In this document: piece by piece, positions 35,974-46,238 of the stretch
How positions within the stretch are numbered: position 1 is the stretch's first letter
Layout: each line of letters begins with the position of its first letter
DNA from: Ilumatobacter coccineus YM16-304
GTDB taxonomy: Bacteria > Actinomycetota > Acidimicrobiia > Acidimicrobiales > Ilumatobacteraceae
DNA length: 64,000 nt
Direction of reading: 5' to 3'
NCBI RefSeq assembly: GCF_000348785.1
Contig: NC_020520.1
Span: forward strand, 1,240,001-1,304,000
Program-made: the position numbers and the translations under genes
Notes under the pieces: model-generated
Databases searched by the model: none
Told to the model about the DNA's origin: nothing
Seen by the model: the letters and a program-made list of their open reading frames with translations, nothing else

Positions 35974-37032
35974 ATGTCCGATGTGAGACAGGTTCGTGAC
36001 GCGACGAGCCGGATCGGACGCGTGCTGCGCCGACCGGGCTTCTGGCTGCGATTCAGCATCCTCGCCGCGGTCGGCTACTACCTCGTGATCCCGCTGCTCG
36101 CGAACGTCGAGACGGCGGCCGATCGGTTGCGCTCGCTCGACCTGCGACTCACCGTCGCCGGGTTCGCCCTGCAGGTCGTCGCGCTGCTGTGCTACTCGAT
36201 CATGACCAGGTCGGCGCTCGGCGCCGCCTCGCGCACACTGCGTCTGGAGCGCCTGTTCCGCATCCAACTCGTCACGCGGGCGCTGGCCTCGACGGTGCCC
36301 GGTGGTGCGGCGGCCGGGCCGGCGCTCGGCTACCGCCTCATGACCGCCGCGGGCGTTCGCGGCGCGCACGCGAGCGCGTCCCTCGCCTCGGGGTCGGTGG
36401 TGTCGGCGGTCGCACTCAACCTCATGCTGTGGGTCGCGCTCGTCATCTCGATCCCGCTCTACGGCTTCAACGCTCTCTACGCCATCGCCGCGGTCGTCGG
36501 CATCGTGGTGATGCTGCTGGTCGCCGCCACGCTGCTGGCGATCGTCGACCGCAGCCCGCTCATCGACCGGGCGGTGCACTTCGTCGCCGACCGGGTGCGC
36601 TTCGACGGCGACCGGGTGGTCGGCTCGCTGCGCGCGTTCGGCGAGCAGGTCGCGGCCCTCCTGGCCGACCGGCCACTCATGGCTCGGCTCTCGTTCTGGG
36701 CGGTCATGAACTGGGTGCTCGACGCGGCGTCGCTGTGGGTGTTCCTCCGGGCCTTCGGTGTCACCATGAACCCGATCGGACTGCTCGTCGCCTTCGGCGT
36801 CGCCAACGTGCTCGCCGCCGTGCCGATCAGTCCCGGGGGCATCGGCATCGTCGAGTGGGCCTACATCCCGATCCTCGTCACGTTCGGCGCCGGCTTCGAC
36901 CAGGCCACCCTGGCGGTCACCACCTACCGCATCGCTCAGCTGCTCTTCCCGATCGTCCTCGGCGCGCTGGCCTACGGCACGCTGTCGCTCGAGAGTTGGC
37001 GACGACGAACCGCCACCGACCTGGTGTCGTGA
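35974..37032 (+). CDS. Lysylphosphatidylglycerol synthase transmembrane-like protein (UPF0104/YbhN)
   Basis: A 352-residue polytopic membrane protein with about eight helices, matching the flippase-like domain of the LPG synthase TM region (MprF N-terminal half, AglD/YbhN). Diagnostic stretches are RALASTVPGGAAAGPALGYRLM near residue 108 and AVPISPGGIGIVEW near residue 285. There is no catalytic synthase domain, so it may be a lipid or glycolipid translocase-like protein. It lies 40 bp after the TetR gene and precedes the ilv leader, with no functional link apparent. Confidence 0.87.
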   Translation: MSDVRQVRDATSRIGRVLRRPGFWLRFSILAAVGYYLVIPLLANVETAADRLRSLDLRLTVAGFALQVVALLCYSIMTRSALGAASRTLRLERLFRIQLVTRALASTVPGGAAAGPALGYRLMTAAGVRGAHASASLASGSVVSAVALNLMLWVALVISIPLYGFNALYAIAAVVGIVVMLLVAATLLAIVDRSPLIDRAVHFVADRVRFDGDRVVGSLRAFGEQVAALLADRPLMARLSFWAVMNWVLDAASLWVFLRAFGVTMNPIGLLVAFGVANVLAAVPISPGGIGIVEWAYIPILVTFGAGFDQATLAVTTYRIAQLLFPIVLGALAYGTLSLESWRRRTATDLVS

Positions 37033-37073
37033 GCCCGACGAAACGGGTCGGGCTCAAGACTTGCGTTCGGCGG

Positions 37074-37079
37074 TACGAT
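37074..37079 (+). promoter_or_regulatory. -10 element of the ilv leader
   Basis: TACGAT lies 9 nt before the leader-peptide ATG at 37089, so the transcript would start within a few bases of that codon. The -35 region is weak. This is the same spacing seen for other leaderless genes in the window. Confidence 0.5.
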
Positions 37080-37088
37080 GATGGTTGT

Positions 37089-37139
37089 ATGAATCCCGTG
37101 AGCGCAGCCCCGAGCTTCCTCGTAGTACTTATCCCGTAG
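37089..37139 (+). CDS. ilvL: ilv operon leader peptide (attenuation)
   Basis: A 16-codon ORF encoding MNPVSAAPSFLVVLIP then TAG. Codons 11-15 are Leu-Val-Val-Leu-Ile, all three end products of the ilv pathway, in consecutive positions. It is followed by a GCACGC/GCGTGC hairpin and then a strong terminator, with ilvB downstream. This is the classical branched-chain amino acid attenuator layout: ribosome stalling at these codons should prevent terminator formation. No Shine-Dalgarno is present; it is probably leaderless. Too short for usual gene callers. Confidence 0.85.
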   Translation: MNPVSAAPSFLVVLIP

Positions 37140-37166
37140 CACGCACAGATCTCTCTGCGCGTGCCC

Positions 37167-37199
37167 TGGCCTCCCAAGTTGGGAGGCCATTTGCTTTTT
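37167..37199 (+). terminator. ilv attenuator terminator
   Basis: A perfect 9-bp stem TGGCCTCCC/GGGAGGCCA (37167-37175 and 37181-37189, loop AAGTT) is followed by ATTTGCTTTTT-like T-rich sequence to 37199. It lies 28 bp after the leader stop codon and 98 bp before ilvB. An alternative GCACGC/GCGTGC pause hairpin (about 37138-37164) precedes it. Confidence 0.88.
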
Positions 37200-37296
37200 C
37201 GGACTCGTTCCGGGCTGCAGCAACACGTTCCGCAATCACTTCTCGCCAACACTCTCCACACGCACAAGCACCAGAAAACCAGCAAAGGCAAGACCA

Positions 37297-39083
37297 ATGG
37301 CTGACCAAGCTGACCACGTCCAAAGCCAGACACCCGACCGGATCACCGGCGCGCAAGCACTGATCCGGGCGCTCGAGATGGAAGGGGTCGAGACGATGTT
37401 CGGCTACCCGGGCGGCTGCATCCTCCCGGCGTACGACCCGCTGCTCGACTCGTCGATTCGTCACGTCCTCGTTCGTCACGAGCAGGGCGCCGGCCACATG
37501 GCCGAGGGGTACGCGCACGTCAGTGGCAAGCCCGGCGTCGCCATGGTCACCTCCGGCCCGGCGGCGACCAACCTCGTCACCCCGCTGATGGACGCCTACA
37601 TGGACTCGGTGCCGATGGTCGCCATCACCGGCCAGGTCGCCACCAACGCCATCGGTTCCGATGCGTTCCAGGAGTGCGACACCGTGGGCATCACTCGGAG
37701 CTGCACCAAGCACAACGAACTCGTCATGACGAGCCAGGACCTGCCGATGGCCGTCCGCCAGGCGTTCCACATCGCCACGACGGGTCGCCCCGGCCCGACG
37801 CTGATCGACGTCCCGAAGGACGTGCTGGTCAACGAGATGGACTGGTACTGGCCAACCGACGAAGAAGTGCTGGCGAGCCTCCCGGGCTACCGCCCGAACG
37901 TCAAGGGCCACCCGCGCATGATCAAGGAAGCGGCGAAGCTGATCCTGTCGTCGGAGCGGCCGGTCATCTACGCCGGCGGCGGCATCCTCAAGGCGCGTGC
38001 GGCCGAAGCGCTCGCGCGACTCGTCGAGCTCACCGGGATCCACGTCGTCACGACGCTGATGGCCCGCGGTGTGTTCCCCGACGACCACGAACTCAACCTC
38101 GGCATGCCCGGCATGCACGGCAACGCGACGGCGGTCACCGCCATGCAGAAGTCCGACTTGCTCGTCGCGCTCGGCTCGCGTTTCGACGACCGCATCACCG
38201 GCAAGGTCGACGCCTTCGCCGAAGAGGCCAAGATCATCCACGTCGACATCGACCCCGCCGAGCAGGGCAAGGTGCGACGCCCCGACGTGCCGATCGTCGG
38301 CGACGCACGTCAGGTGATCGAGGAGATCATCATCGAGATCGAGAAGCTGCTCGAGACCGGCACGGTCCAGGCCGACACGAGCGCCTGGAAGTCGAAGGTG
38401 TCGGGCTGGCAAGAACAGTTCCCGATGATGTACGAGCCGTCGGAGCCGGGCCAGGCCCTCAAGCCGCAGTTCTGCATCGAGCAGCTCCGCGACCTCGCGC
38501 CCGAGCGCACCATCCTCACGTCGGGCGTCGGTCAGCACCAGATGTACGCCTCGCAGTACTGGAAGTTCAACGAGCCCTACACCTGGGTCAACTCGGGTGG
38601 CCTCGGCACGATGGGCTTCTCGATCCCCGCGGCGATCGGCGCGAAGGCCGCCTTCCCCGACGCCACCGTGTGGGCGATCGACGGCGACGGCTGCTTCCAG
38701 ATGACCGCCCAGGAGCTCGTCACCGCCACGCTCGAGAAGCTGCCGATCAAGGTGGCGCTGCTCAACAACCGGTACCTCGGCATGGTCCGTCAGTGGCAGG
38801 AGATGTTCTACGACGAGCGGTACTCGTCGGTGTTCCTCGACTCCGCCGAAGTGCCCGACTTCGTGATGATGGCCGAGTCGATGGGGTGCGTCGGCATCCG
38901 TGTCGAGTCGCCCGAAGAGGTCGGCCCGGCCATCGAGAAGGCGAACTCGATCAACGACCGACCCGTCGTCGTCGAGTTCCGCACCGAAGCCTCCGAAGGC
39001 GTGTTCCCGATGGTGCCCGCCGGCGCCAGCAACGACGACCTCATCCTCCACCCGAGCCAGCAAGACCGGAAAGACCAGCTGAA

Positions 39084-39087
<4 letters not shown>
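37297..39087 (+). CDS. ilvB: Acetolactate synthase large (catalytic) subunit
   Basis: A 596-residue ThDP-dependent acetohydroxyacid synthase, the first common step to Val, Leu and Ile: two pyruvates give acetolactate, or pyruvate plus 2-oxobutyrate gives acetohydroxybutyrate. The catalytic glutamate is E62 in RHEQGAGHMAEG. The central FAD-binding domain follows, and the ThDP/Mg motif GDGCFQMT lies near residue 466, with NNRYLGMVRQW after it. Length is normal for IlvB. The stop overlaps ilvN by 4 nt. Expression should be set by the leader attenuator at 37089-37199. Confidence 0.98.
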
Positions 39088-40693
<1,606 letters not shown>

Positions 40694-40723
40694 TCACCTG
40701 ATCGACAACTGAATTCCGTTCGG

Positions 40724-40757
40724 CGGCCGACCCTCACGGGTCGGCCGTCGTCGTTTT
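40724..40757 (+). terminator. Terminator of the ilvBNC operon
   Basis: A perfect 10-bp stem CGGCCGACCC/GGGTCGGCCG (40724-40733 and 40738-40747, loop TCAC) is followed by TCGTCGTTTTC. It lies directly after ilvC. Confidence 0.88.
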
Positions 40758-40837
40758 CTCGTGTTCTTCGCGACCTTTCGTCGTGTCAGGCGTCTCTTAC
40801 AACAGGTGCCACCCGCGGTACCGACGAAAGGGAACTC

Positions 40838-41542
40838 ATGGTTGCTATTGACTGGACACAGGGCTTCGAAGACGCCTGGAACGACGTTGCGACGTTCATT
40901 CCGAAGTTCGCGGCGGCAGTGGCCGTCTTCATCATCGGTTGGATCGTCGCGAAGATCATTCGCAAGGCGATCGTCAAGGTGTTGAACAAGGTCGATCTCG
41001 ACAAGTACGTCGACAAGGCCGGCATCGGCGCACCGCTCGAACGTGCCGGCTATCCGAACTCCGTCGACCTGATCGGCAAGATCATCTACTTCGGCTTGAT
41101 GCTCTTGGTGCTCCAGCTCGCCGTCGGCGTGTTCGGCGACTCCGACATCTCCGACGCCATCGACGACATGGTCGCCTTCATCCCGAAGCTGGTCGTTGCG
41201 ATCGTCATCGTCATCATCACCGGCGTCATCGCCAACGCCGTCCGCGAGCTCATCGCTCCGGCCGTTGCGCACCTCTCGTCGGGTGACCTGCTGAAGAAGG
41301 CCGCCGTCGTCGGCATCTGGCTCATCGGTGGCTTCGCGGCGCTCGATCAGCTCCAGGTCGCCAAGGACGTCGTCGACACGCTGTTCCAGACGATCGTCTA
41401 CAGCCTCGGCTTCATCATCGTGATCAAGTTCGGTGTCGGTGGCATCTGGGCCGCCCGTGACCGCTTCTGGCCGGCCGTGTACGACCAGGTCACCAGCGAA
41501 GCGGCGACCGCCAAGGGTGCCGCTGCCAGCACCGACAGCTGA
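40838..41542 (+). CDS. MscS-type TM-helix protein without beta domain
   Basis: A 234-residue membrane protein with two repeats of the conserved TM_helix unit seen N-terminal to small-conductance mechanosensitive channels: FIPKFAAAVAVFIIGWIVAKIIRKAIVKVL near residue 20, and again FIPKLVVAIVIVIITGVIANAVREL near residue 112. About five hydrophobic segments are present. It lacks the MscS beta-domain motif, so it may be an accessory or truncated channel-like protein. AAAGGGAA lies 7-14 nt upstream of the ATG, an ordinary ribosome-binding site. It precedes a sigma/anti-sigma/MscS-like operon. Confidence 0.85.
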   Translation: MVAIDWTQGFEDAWNDVATFIPKFAAAVAVFIIGWIVAKIIRKAIVKVLNKVDLDKYVDKAGIGAPLERAGYPNSVDLIGKIIYFGLMLLVLQLAVGVFGDSDISDAIDDMVAFIPKLVVAIVIVIITGVIANAVRELIAPAVAHLSSGDLLKKAAVVGIWLIGGFAALDQLQVAKDVVDTLFQTIVYSLGFIIVIKFGVGGIWAARDRFWPAVYDQVTSEAATAKGAAASTDS

Positions 41543-41619
41543 TCATGCTCGCATCGTTGGCCGTCGACCTCGGGACGGCGGACTGGGCTGCTGCGGCCAA
41601 CGATGCTCCTGCGGACGGA

Positions 41620-41657
41620 AACGCCGCCTCTCGACAACGTCGTCGAGAGGCGGCGTT
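41620..41657. terminator. 16-bp perfect inverted repeat downstream of the TM-helix gene
   Basis: AACGCCGCCTCTCGAC (41620-41635) and its exact inverse (41642-41657) with a 6-nt loop. It lies 78 bp after the TM-helix gene stop and 38 bp before the sigma factor start. No T tract follows, so termination would be factor-independent only if U-less termination works here. It blocks the idea of an upstream extended start for the sigma gene. Confidence 0.65.
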
Positions 41658-41694
41658 CCGCGTTCGGGGGTCGATCCCGTACGATCTGTCCCCA

Positions 41695-42246
41695 GTGACC
41701 ACCGACGCCGACATCGACGCCACCCCGGCGTCGTCCGACGAGGGAGCGTTCGCTCTCATCGTCGAGGAGCACAGCGCCGCCGTCTACCGGCTGGCGCGTT
41801 CGGTCGTTCGTGATCCGGCGCTCGCCGACGACGTCACGCAAGACACGTTCATCAAGGTGTGGAAGCACCTCGACAGCTTCCGTGGCGAGAGTTCGCTGCG
41901 CAGTTGGATCCTCCGGATCGCTCACAACACGGCGGTCTCGACGCTGCGCAAGATTCGAGACAGCGCGACCGACCCGGCAAAACTGCCGGAGGTGAGCGAC
42001 CCGATCGGCACGACACGAGTGGTCGAGGGGCGGATCGCCGCCGACGAACTCCGTGATGCGCTGGAGGAACTCGACGAGCTGACGCGGTCGATCGTCGTGC
42101 TTCGCGAGGTGGAGGGCATGTCGTACGACGACATCGCCAGCACGCTCGACGTGCCGATCCCGACGGTCAAGACCCGCTTGTTGCGCGCTCGCCGACGGCT
42201 CGCGACGATGCTCGACGAGTGGCGGCCGGACGGAGCGATGTCGTGA
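41695..42246 (+). CDS. ECF sigma factor (linked to anti-sigma and MscS-like protein)
   Basis: A 183-residue ECF sigma factor. Region 2 is in ADDVTQDTFIKVWKHLDSFRGESSLRSWILRIAHNTAVSTLRK. Region 4 is in LDELTRSIVVLREVEGMSYDDIASTLDVPIPTVKTRLLRARRRL. It resembles the SigW/SigH-like groups paired with zinc anti-sigma factors. The GTG start is chosen because TACGAT (41680-41685) sits 9 nt upstream and a longer reading would pass through the perfect inverted repeat at 41620-41657. The stop overlaps the anti-sigma start by 4 nt. Confidence 0.92.
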   Translation: MTTDADIDATPASSDEGAFALIVEEHSAAVYRLARSVVRDPALADDVTQDTFIKVWKHLDSFRGESSLRSWILRIAHNTAVSTLRKIRDSATDPAKLPEVSDPIGTTRVVEGRIAADELRDALEELDELTRSIVVLREVEGMSYDDIASTLDVPIPTVKTRLLRARRRLATMLDEWRPDGAMS

Positions 42247-42584
42247 GCCGCCTCAGTTTCAAACACCCGAGCCGCGAGCAACTCCTCGCCTGGCTGAACG
42301 GGTCCTCCGTCGACGACTCGGTGATCACGATGCACCTCGACCAGTGCGAGAAGTGCGAACGTCGACTCACCGAGCTCGCCGGTGGCGACGACGTCGTCGA
42401 CGACGATCTGGCCAACGCGATCCGCGAGGTCTACGTGCCGCCGGAGGATCTGAACACGCGTGTGCTCGAGAAGATCGACGAACGTGAACGTGCCGATCGT
42501 GAGCTGAGCCTGTTCCTCGGCCTGTTCGCCATCGGCAAGGATGCTGCAGAACTGATGATGCCCTCGGACGGAGAAGACACATGA
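42243..42584 (+). CDS. Zinc-binding anti-sigma factor (ZAS-like)
   Basis: A 113-residue cytoplasmic protein with the anti-sigma zinc motif H31-x3-C35-x2-C38 (MHLDQCEKCER). In known ZAS proteins this site, often redox sensitive, clamps the ECF factor. It has no transmembrane segment, unlike membrane RsiW types, so sensing would be cytoplasmic or via a partner. The GTG start overlaps the sigma stop by 4 nt, and its own stop overlaps the MscS-like start by 4 nt: three coupled cistrons. Confidence 0.88.
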   Translation: MSRLSFKHPSREQLLAWLNGSSVDDSVITMHLDQCEKCERRLTELAGGDDVVDDDLANAIREVYVPPEDLNTRVLEKIDERERADRELSLFLGLFAIGKDAAELMMPSDGEDT

Positions 42585-43348
42585 ACCCATGGATCGGCGC
42601 TTCGATCGCCATCGTCGCCGCACTGATCATCGGCACCATCGCGTCGCGGGTGGTGGCGAAGCTGCTCGCCAAGAGCCCGATCCAGGCGCTTCGCGATGCC
42701 GCTCCGGCGCTGGCCGGATTGGCGCTGTCGGCTGCGTTCATCGTCGGTCTGCTCGTGGCGCTCGGGTTCGTGGCGCCCGACGAGCTCGAGCAGCTCGGCA
42801 ACGACGCCATCGCCTTCTTGCCGCGCGCCATCTCGGCGTTGGTGATCGTGATCGGCGCCAACGTGGCCTCGACCTTCGCCGCGGCAGCGGTCGCCAAGTC
42901 GCTGGCGGGCACCGGAGCAGCGGCGCGGTTCGCTCCGATGATCACGAAGTTTGCGATTCTCGGTGGCGGAGCGATCGTGGCGGCCGGTCAGACGAAGGTC
43001 GACACCGCCGTGGTCAACATCGCCGTCGCGGCGCTGCTGTTCGGCGTGGCCGGCTCGCTCGCGCTGCTCACCGGCCTCGGTGGTCGCCAGGTGGCCGGGG
43101 AGCTGGCGGCTGGTCGGGCGTGGCGCAACTCGCTGCGCTCGGGCGACCGGATCCGCGCCTCGATTCGCCAGTCGACGTCCGGGCCGGAGCCGATCGTCGA
43201 AGGCGTCGTGGTCGACGTGCACCCGACGGCGGTCGAGGTCGATTCGCTCGGCACCACCGTGTTCATTCCGAACTCTCGGCTGCTCGATTCGATCGTCGAA
43301 CGCGATCGTCCGGAGCCCGCTGACGCGGCCGGCGAGATCCAGCGGTAA
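42581..43348 (+). CDS. MscS-like mechanosensitive channel family protein
   Basis: A 255-residue membrane protein with an N-terminal helix, two to three further hydrophobic segments and a helix-forming Gly/Ala-rich pore-like stretch (about 120-170). A small C-terminal beta domain is recognisable by SGDRIRASI and, near residue 235, GTTVFIPNSRLLDSIVE, close to the MscS pattern of VxIPNSxL. The cytoplasmic cage domain is missing, making it shorter than E. coli MscS. It is translationally coupled to the anti-sigma gene, so envelope or osmotic stress control is likely. Confidence 0.85.
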   Translation: MNPWIGASIAIVAALIIGTIASRVVAKLLAKSPIQALRDAAPALAGLALSAAFIVGLLVALGFVAPDELEQLGNDAIAFLPRAISALVIVIGANVASTFAAAAVAKSLAGTGAAARFAPMITKFAILGGGAIVAAGQTKVDTAVVNIAVAALLFGVAGSLALLTGLGGRQVAGELAAGRAWRNSLRSGDRIRASIRQSTSGPEPIVEGVVVDVHPTAVEVDSLGTTVFIPNSRLLDSIVERDRPEPADAAGEIQR

Positions 43349-43548
43349 AACCTGGCGCAGCGACGTCAAAATTTTCTTTGAGAAGTTTCGCGACTTTCTG
43401 GAGCCGCTATCGTCCTCTCTACAACAACATGTTGCGACAACATGACGGCGAGCTCAACAATCGCCCGAACTGTTGTAACATCACAACCGCCGTCGCCGAC
43501 TTCCCCGTCACCATCCCTCCCGTGTGATCGAAGTCGAGACGACCGGCA
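43349..43548 (+). other. Unusual intergenic leader with CAACA/TGTTG symmetry and a 32-codon ORF
   Basis: The gap holds a TATCGT box (43408-43413) and a short ORF from 43429 to 43527 (MLRQHDGELNNRPNCC...), with two adjacent Cys codons at positions 15-16. Three symmetric elements are built of CAACA/TGTTG: CAACATGTTG (43425-43434), ATGTTG-CGA-CAACAT (43429-43443) and TGTT-GT-AACA (43471-43480). It is followed by a strong terminator and then metY. It could be a regulatory leader, a small protein gene or a short RNA; see Part 2. Confidence 0.5.
43429..43527 (+). CDS. Candidate 32-aa small ORF/leader peptide upstream of metY
   Basis: ATG at 43429, stop TGA at 43525-43527. The peptide has adjacent Cys at 15-16 and is otherwise polar, ending in a Pro/Val/Thr-rich tail. 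There is no Shine-Dalgarno; TATCGT lies 15 nt upstream, so a very short leader is possible. Cys-codon leader peptides with downstream terminators are known to control sulfur-assimilation genes in other actinobacteria, and the next gene is metY. Two Cys codons 32 nt or more from the terminator is weaker than a typical poly-Cys attenuator, and metY seems to have its own promoter. Confidence 0.4.
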   Translation: MLRQHDGELNNRPNCCNITTAVADFPVTIPPV

Positions 43549-43583
43549 CTGAGGGACGCCTTCGGGCGTCCCTCAGCTGTTTT
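43549..43583 (+). terminator. Strong intrinsic terminator ahead of metY
   Basis: A perfect 12-bp stem CTGAGGGACGCC/GGCGTCCCTCAG (43549-43560 and 43565-43576) with a stable TTCG tetraloop, followed by CTGTTTTCC. It terminates whatever is transcribed across 43349-43548 before the metY promoter. Confidence 0.9.
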
Positions 43584-43610
43584 CCGGACCGTGTCGAACG
43601 GCCGACTGAT

Positions 43611-43647
43611 TCCCGACTTGGAAGGTCGGGATTCGTGCGGCTACATT
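43611..43647 (+). promoter_or_regulatory. metY promoter with overlapping inverted repeat
   Basis: TTGGAA (43618-43623) and TACATT (43642-43647) are 18 bp apart and 9 nt from the ATG at 43657, giving a leaderless mRNA. A perfect TCCCGAC/GTCGGGA repeat (43611-43617 and 43625-43631) straddles the -35 box, so a repressor site there is plausible. Confidence 0.65.
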
Positions 43648-43656
43648 GACTCGCCT

Positions 43657-44967
<1,311 letters not shown>

Positions 44968-44976
44968 ATCGATCTG

Positions 44977-45011
44977 CGAGCGGGGCCGGCGCGATGCGAC
45001 GGCCCCGCTCG
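44977..45011. terminator. Hairpin between metY and the small lipoprotein gene
   Basis: A perfect 11-bp stem CGAGCGGGGCC/GGCCCCGCTCG (44977-44987 and 45001-45011) with a 13-nt loop, between two convergent genes. There is no strong T tract, so it is probably a shared terminator of moderate strength. Confidence 0.6.
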
Positions 45012-45023
45012 ATCAGTTCGTGA

Positions 45024-45299
45024 CTATTCGCCCAGGACGCAGGCGGTGATCGCGTCGGTCGCCGTGGCTTCGAGCGCCGGATCGAGATCGGCGAGGTCCT
45101 GCGCGAGCGCGACCTTCGAGAACTCGTCCTCGGTCAGCTGTTCGGCGAGGCTGTCGGTGACGCACTTCGACGTGGCTTCGTCGAGCCCCTGAGCGATCAG
45201 CGCCTCCTCGAAGAGTTCGGGCGACACGTCGGTCTCGCCGTCGCCGCAGGCGGCGAGCGTGATCGAGAATGCGGCGAGCAGGGCAGCGGTGCGTTTCAC
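45024..45299 (-). CDS. Small secreted lipoprotein, 91 aa
   Basis: A 91-residue protein with a signal peptide ending in a lipobox (LAAC18) and an acidic mature part of about 70 residues with two Cys, one near the C-terminus. No family is recognised beyond a generic actinobacterial small lipoprotein with a helical DUF-like body. The GTG start is supported by TAGCCT (45308-45313) 8 nt upstream. It is convergent with metY and follows the PAC2 gene. Confidence 0.78.
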   Translation of the reverse strand: MKRTAALLAAFSITLAACGDGETDVSPELFEEALIAQGLDEATSKCVTDSLAEQLTEDEFSKVALAQDLADLDPALEATATDAITACVLGE

Positions 45300-45338
45300 G
45301 ACGTCGCAGGCTATGACCGAATGTGGCAGTTCTGTCGA

Positions 45339-46214
45339 CTAATCGTCGCGCTGGTCGCGGAGGAACTGTTCGAAGTCGCTGGCGAGGTCGTCGGCCGACG
45401 GGATCGCCGCCTCGGCGCGGCGGTCGAACTCGGCCTCGAGCATGCGCACGTACATCTTGAGTTGTTCGTCGCTGGCGATGACCTCGTCGTGCACCTCGCG
45501 CCACGAGGCGATCTGCTCGGCCATCTGATCGCTGATGTCGCCGTCGACGGGGACACCGAGCACGTGGCTCAGGTGGCGTGCGAGCGCCGCCGTCGCCTGC
45601 GGGTGCTCGGCGTTCATCAGATAGTGCGGAATGCCCACTCGTAGCGACACCGCCGGCACGCCGATCGACTCGAGGGTCGCCTGGAGCACTCCGGCGACGC
45701 CGGTGATGCCCTGGTACGACGGGGCGACCAACCCGAGTGCGCGAGCCAGCTCGGGGTTCGCCGTGCTGCCGGTGACGGGAGGCGTGCGCGTGTGAGGAAT
45801 CGCCTCGGCGGCCGAGCCGACCGTGACGACCGCTTCGCAGCGCAGTGCTCTCGCCACCGTCGTGATCGTGTCGACGTAGGTGGTCCAGTGGAAGTGCGGC
45901 TCGACACCCACGAGCGCCACGACGTCGCGATGGTCGGCGTTGCGTTGGACGATGAACTCGTTGGCGGGCCACGTGATCTCACGGATCCCGTCGTCGATGG
46001 TCACCTGGGGGCGCTGCTGTGTGAAGTCGTAGAACGGGTCGGCGTCGACCATGCCGACGACGATCGCCTGGTCGCTGCTCGTGAACGCTTCGACGGCCTG
46101 TGTGGCCGCCGTGCCGACGTCGAACCAGCCTTCGAGCCCGACGAGCATCACCGGTCGATCGAGCGGGCCGACCTCGTCGGCCGAGAAGTCGAGGACGTCG
46201 TCGACGCTGGTCAT
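45339..46214 (-). CDS. PAC2 family protein (proteasome assembly chaperone-like)
   Basis: A 291-residue PAC2-family protein. The core (VMLVGLEGWFDVGTAATQAVEAF near residue 24, later GSAAEAIPHTRTPPVTGSTANPEL, and SYQGITGVAGVL) matches actinobacterial PAC2 members such as those studied near proteasome genes. A C-terminal helical tail carries acidic and basic clusters. The function in bacteria is unsettled; a role in proteasome handling is inference from the family name. It lies 24 bp downstream of serC and is probably co-transcribed. Confidence 0.9.
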   Translation of the reverse strand: MTSVDDVLDFSADEVGPLDRPVMLVGLEGWFDVGTAATQAVEAFTSSDQAIVVGMVDADPFYDFTQQRPQVTIDDGIREITWPANEFIVQRNADHRDVVALVGVEPHFHWTTYVDTITTVARALRCEAVVTVGSAAEAIPHTRTPPVTGSTANPELARALGLVAPSYQGITGVAGVLQATLESIGVPAVSLRVGIPHYLMNAEHPQATAALARHLSHVLGVPVDGDISDQMAEQIASWREVHDEVIASDEQLKMYVRMLEAEFDRRAEAAIPSADDLASDFEQFLRDQRDD

Positions 46215-46238
46215 CGTGCAGCCCCGGTCATCGTGACA

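Noticed and set aside
41545-41694. N-terminal extension of the ECF sigma factor
   Set aside because: It would translate through a perfect 16-bp inverted repeat, has no family similarity and lies upstream of the TACGAT promoter.
43349-43656. SAM-I, SAM-IV or SAH riboswitch upstream of metY
   Set aside because: The characteristic core sequences of these aptamers are not visible; the symmetry present is of another kind.
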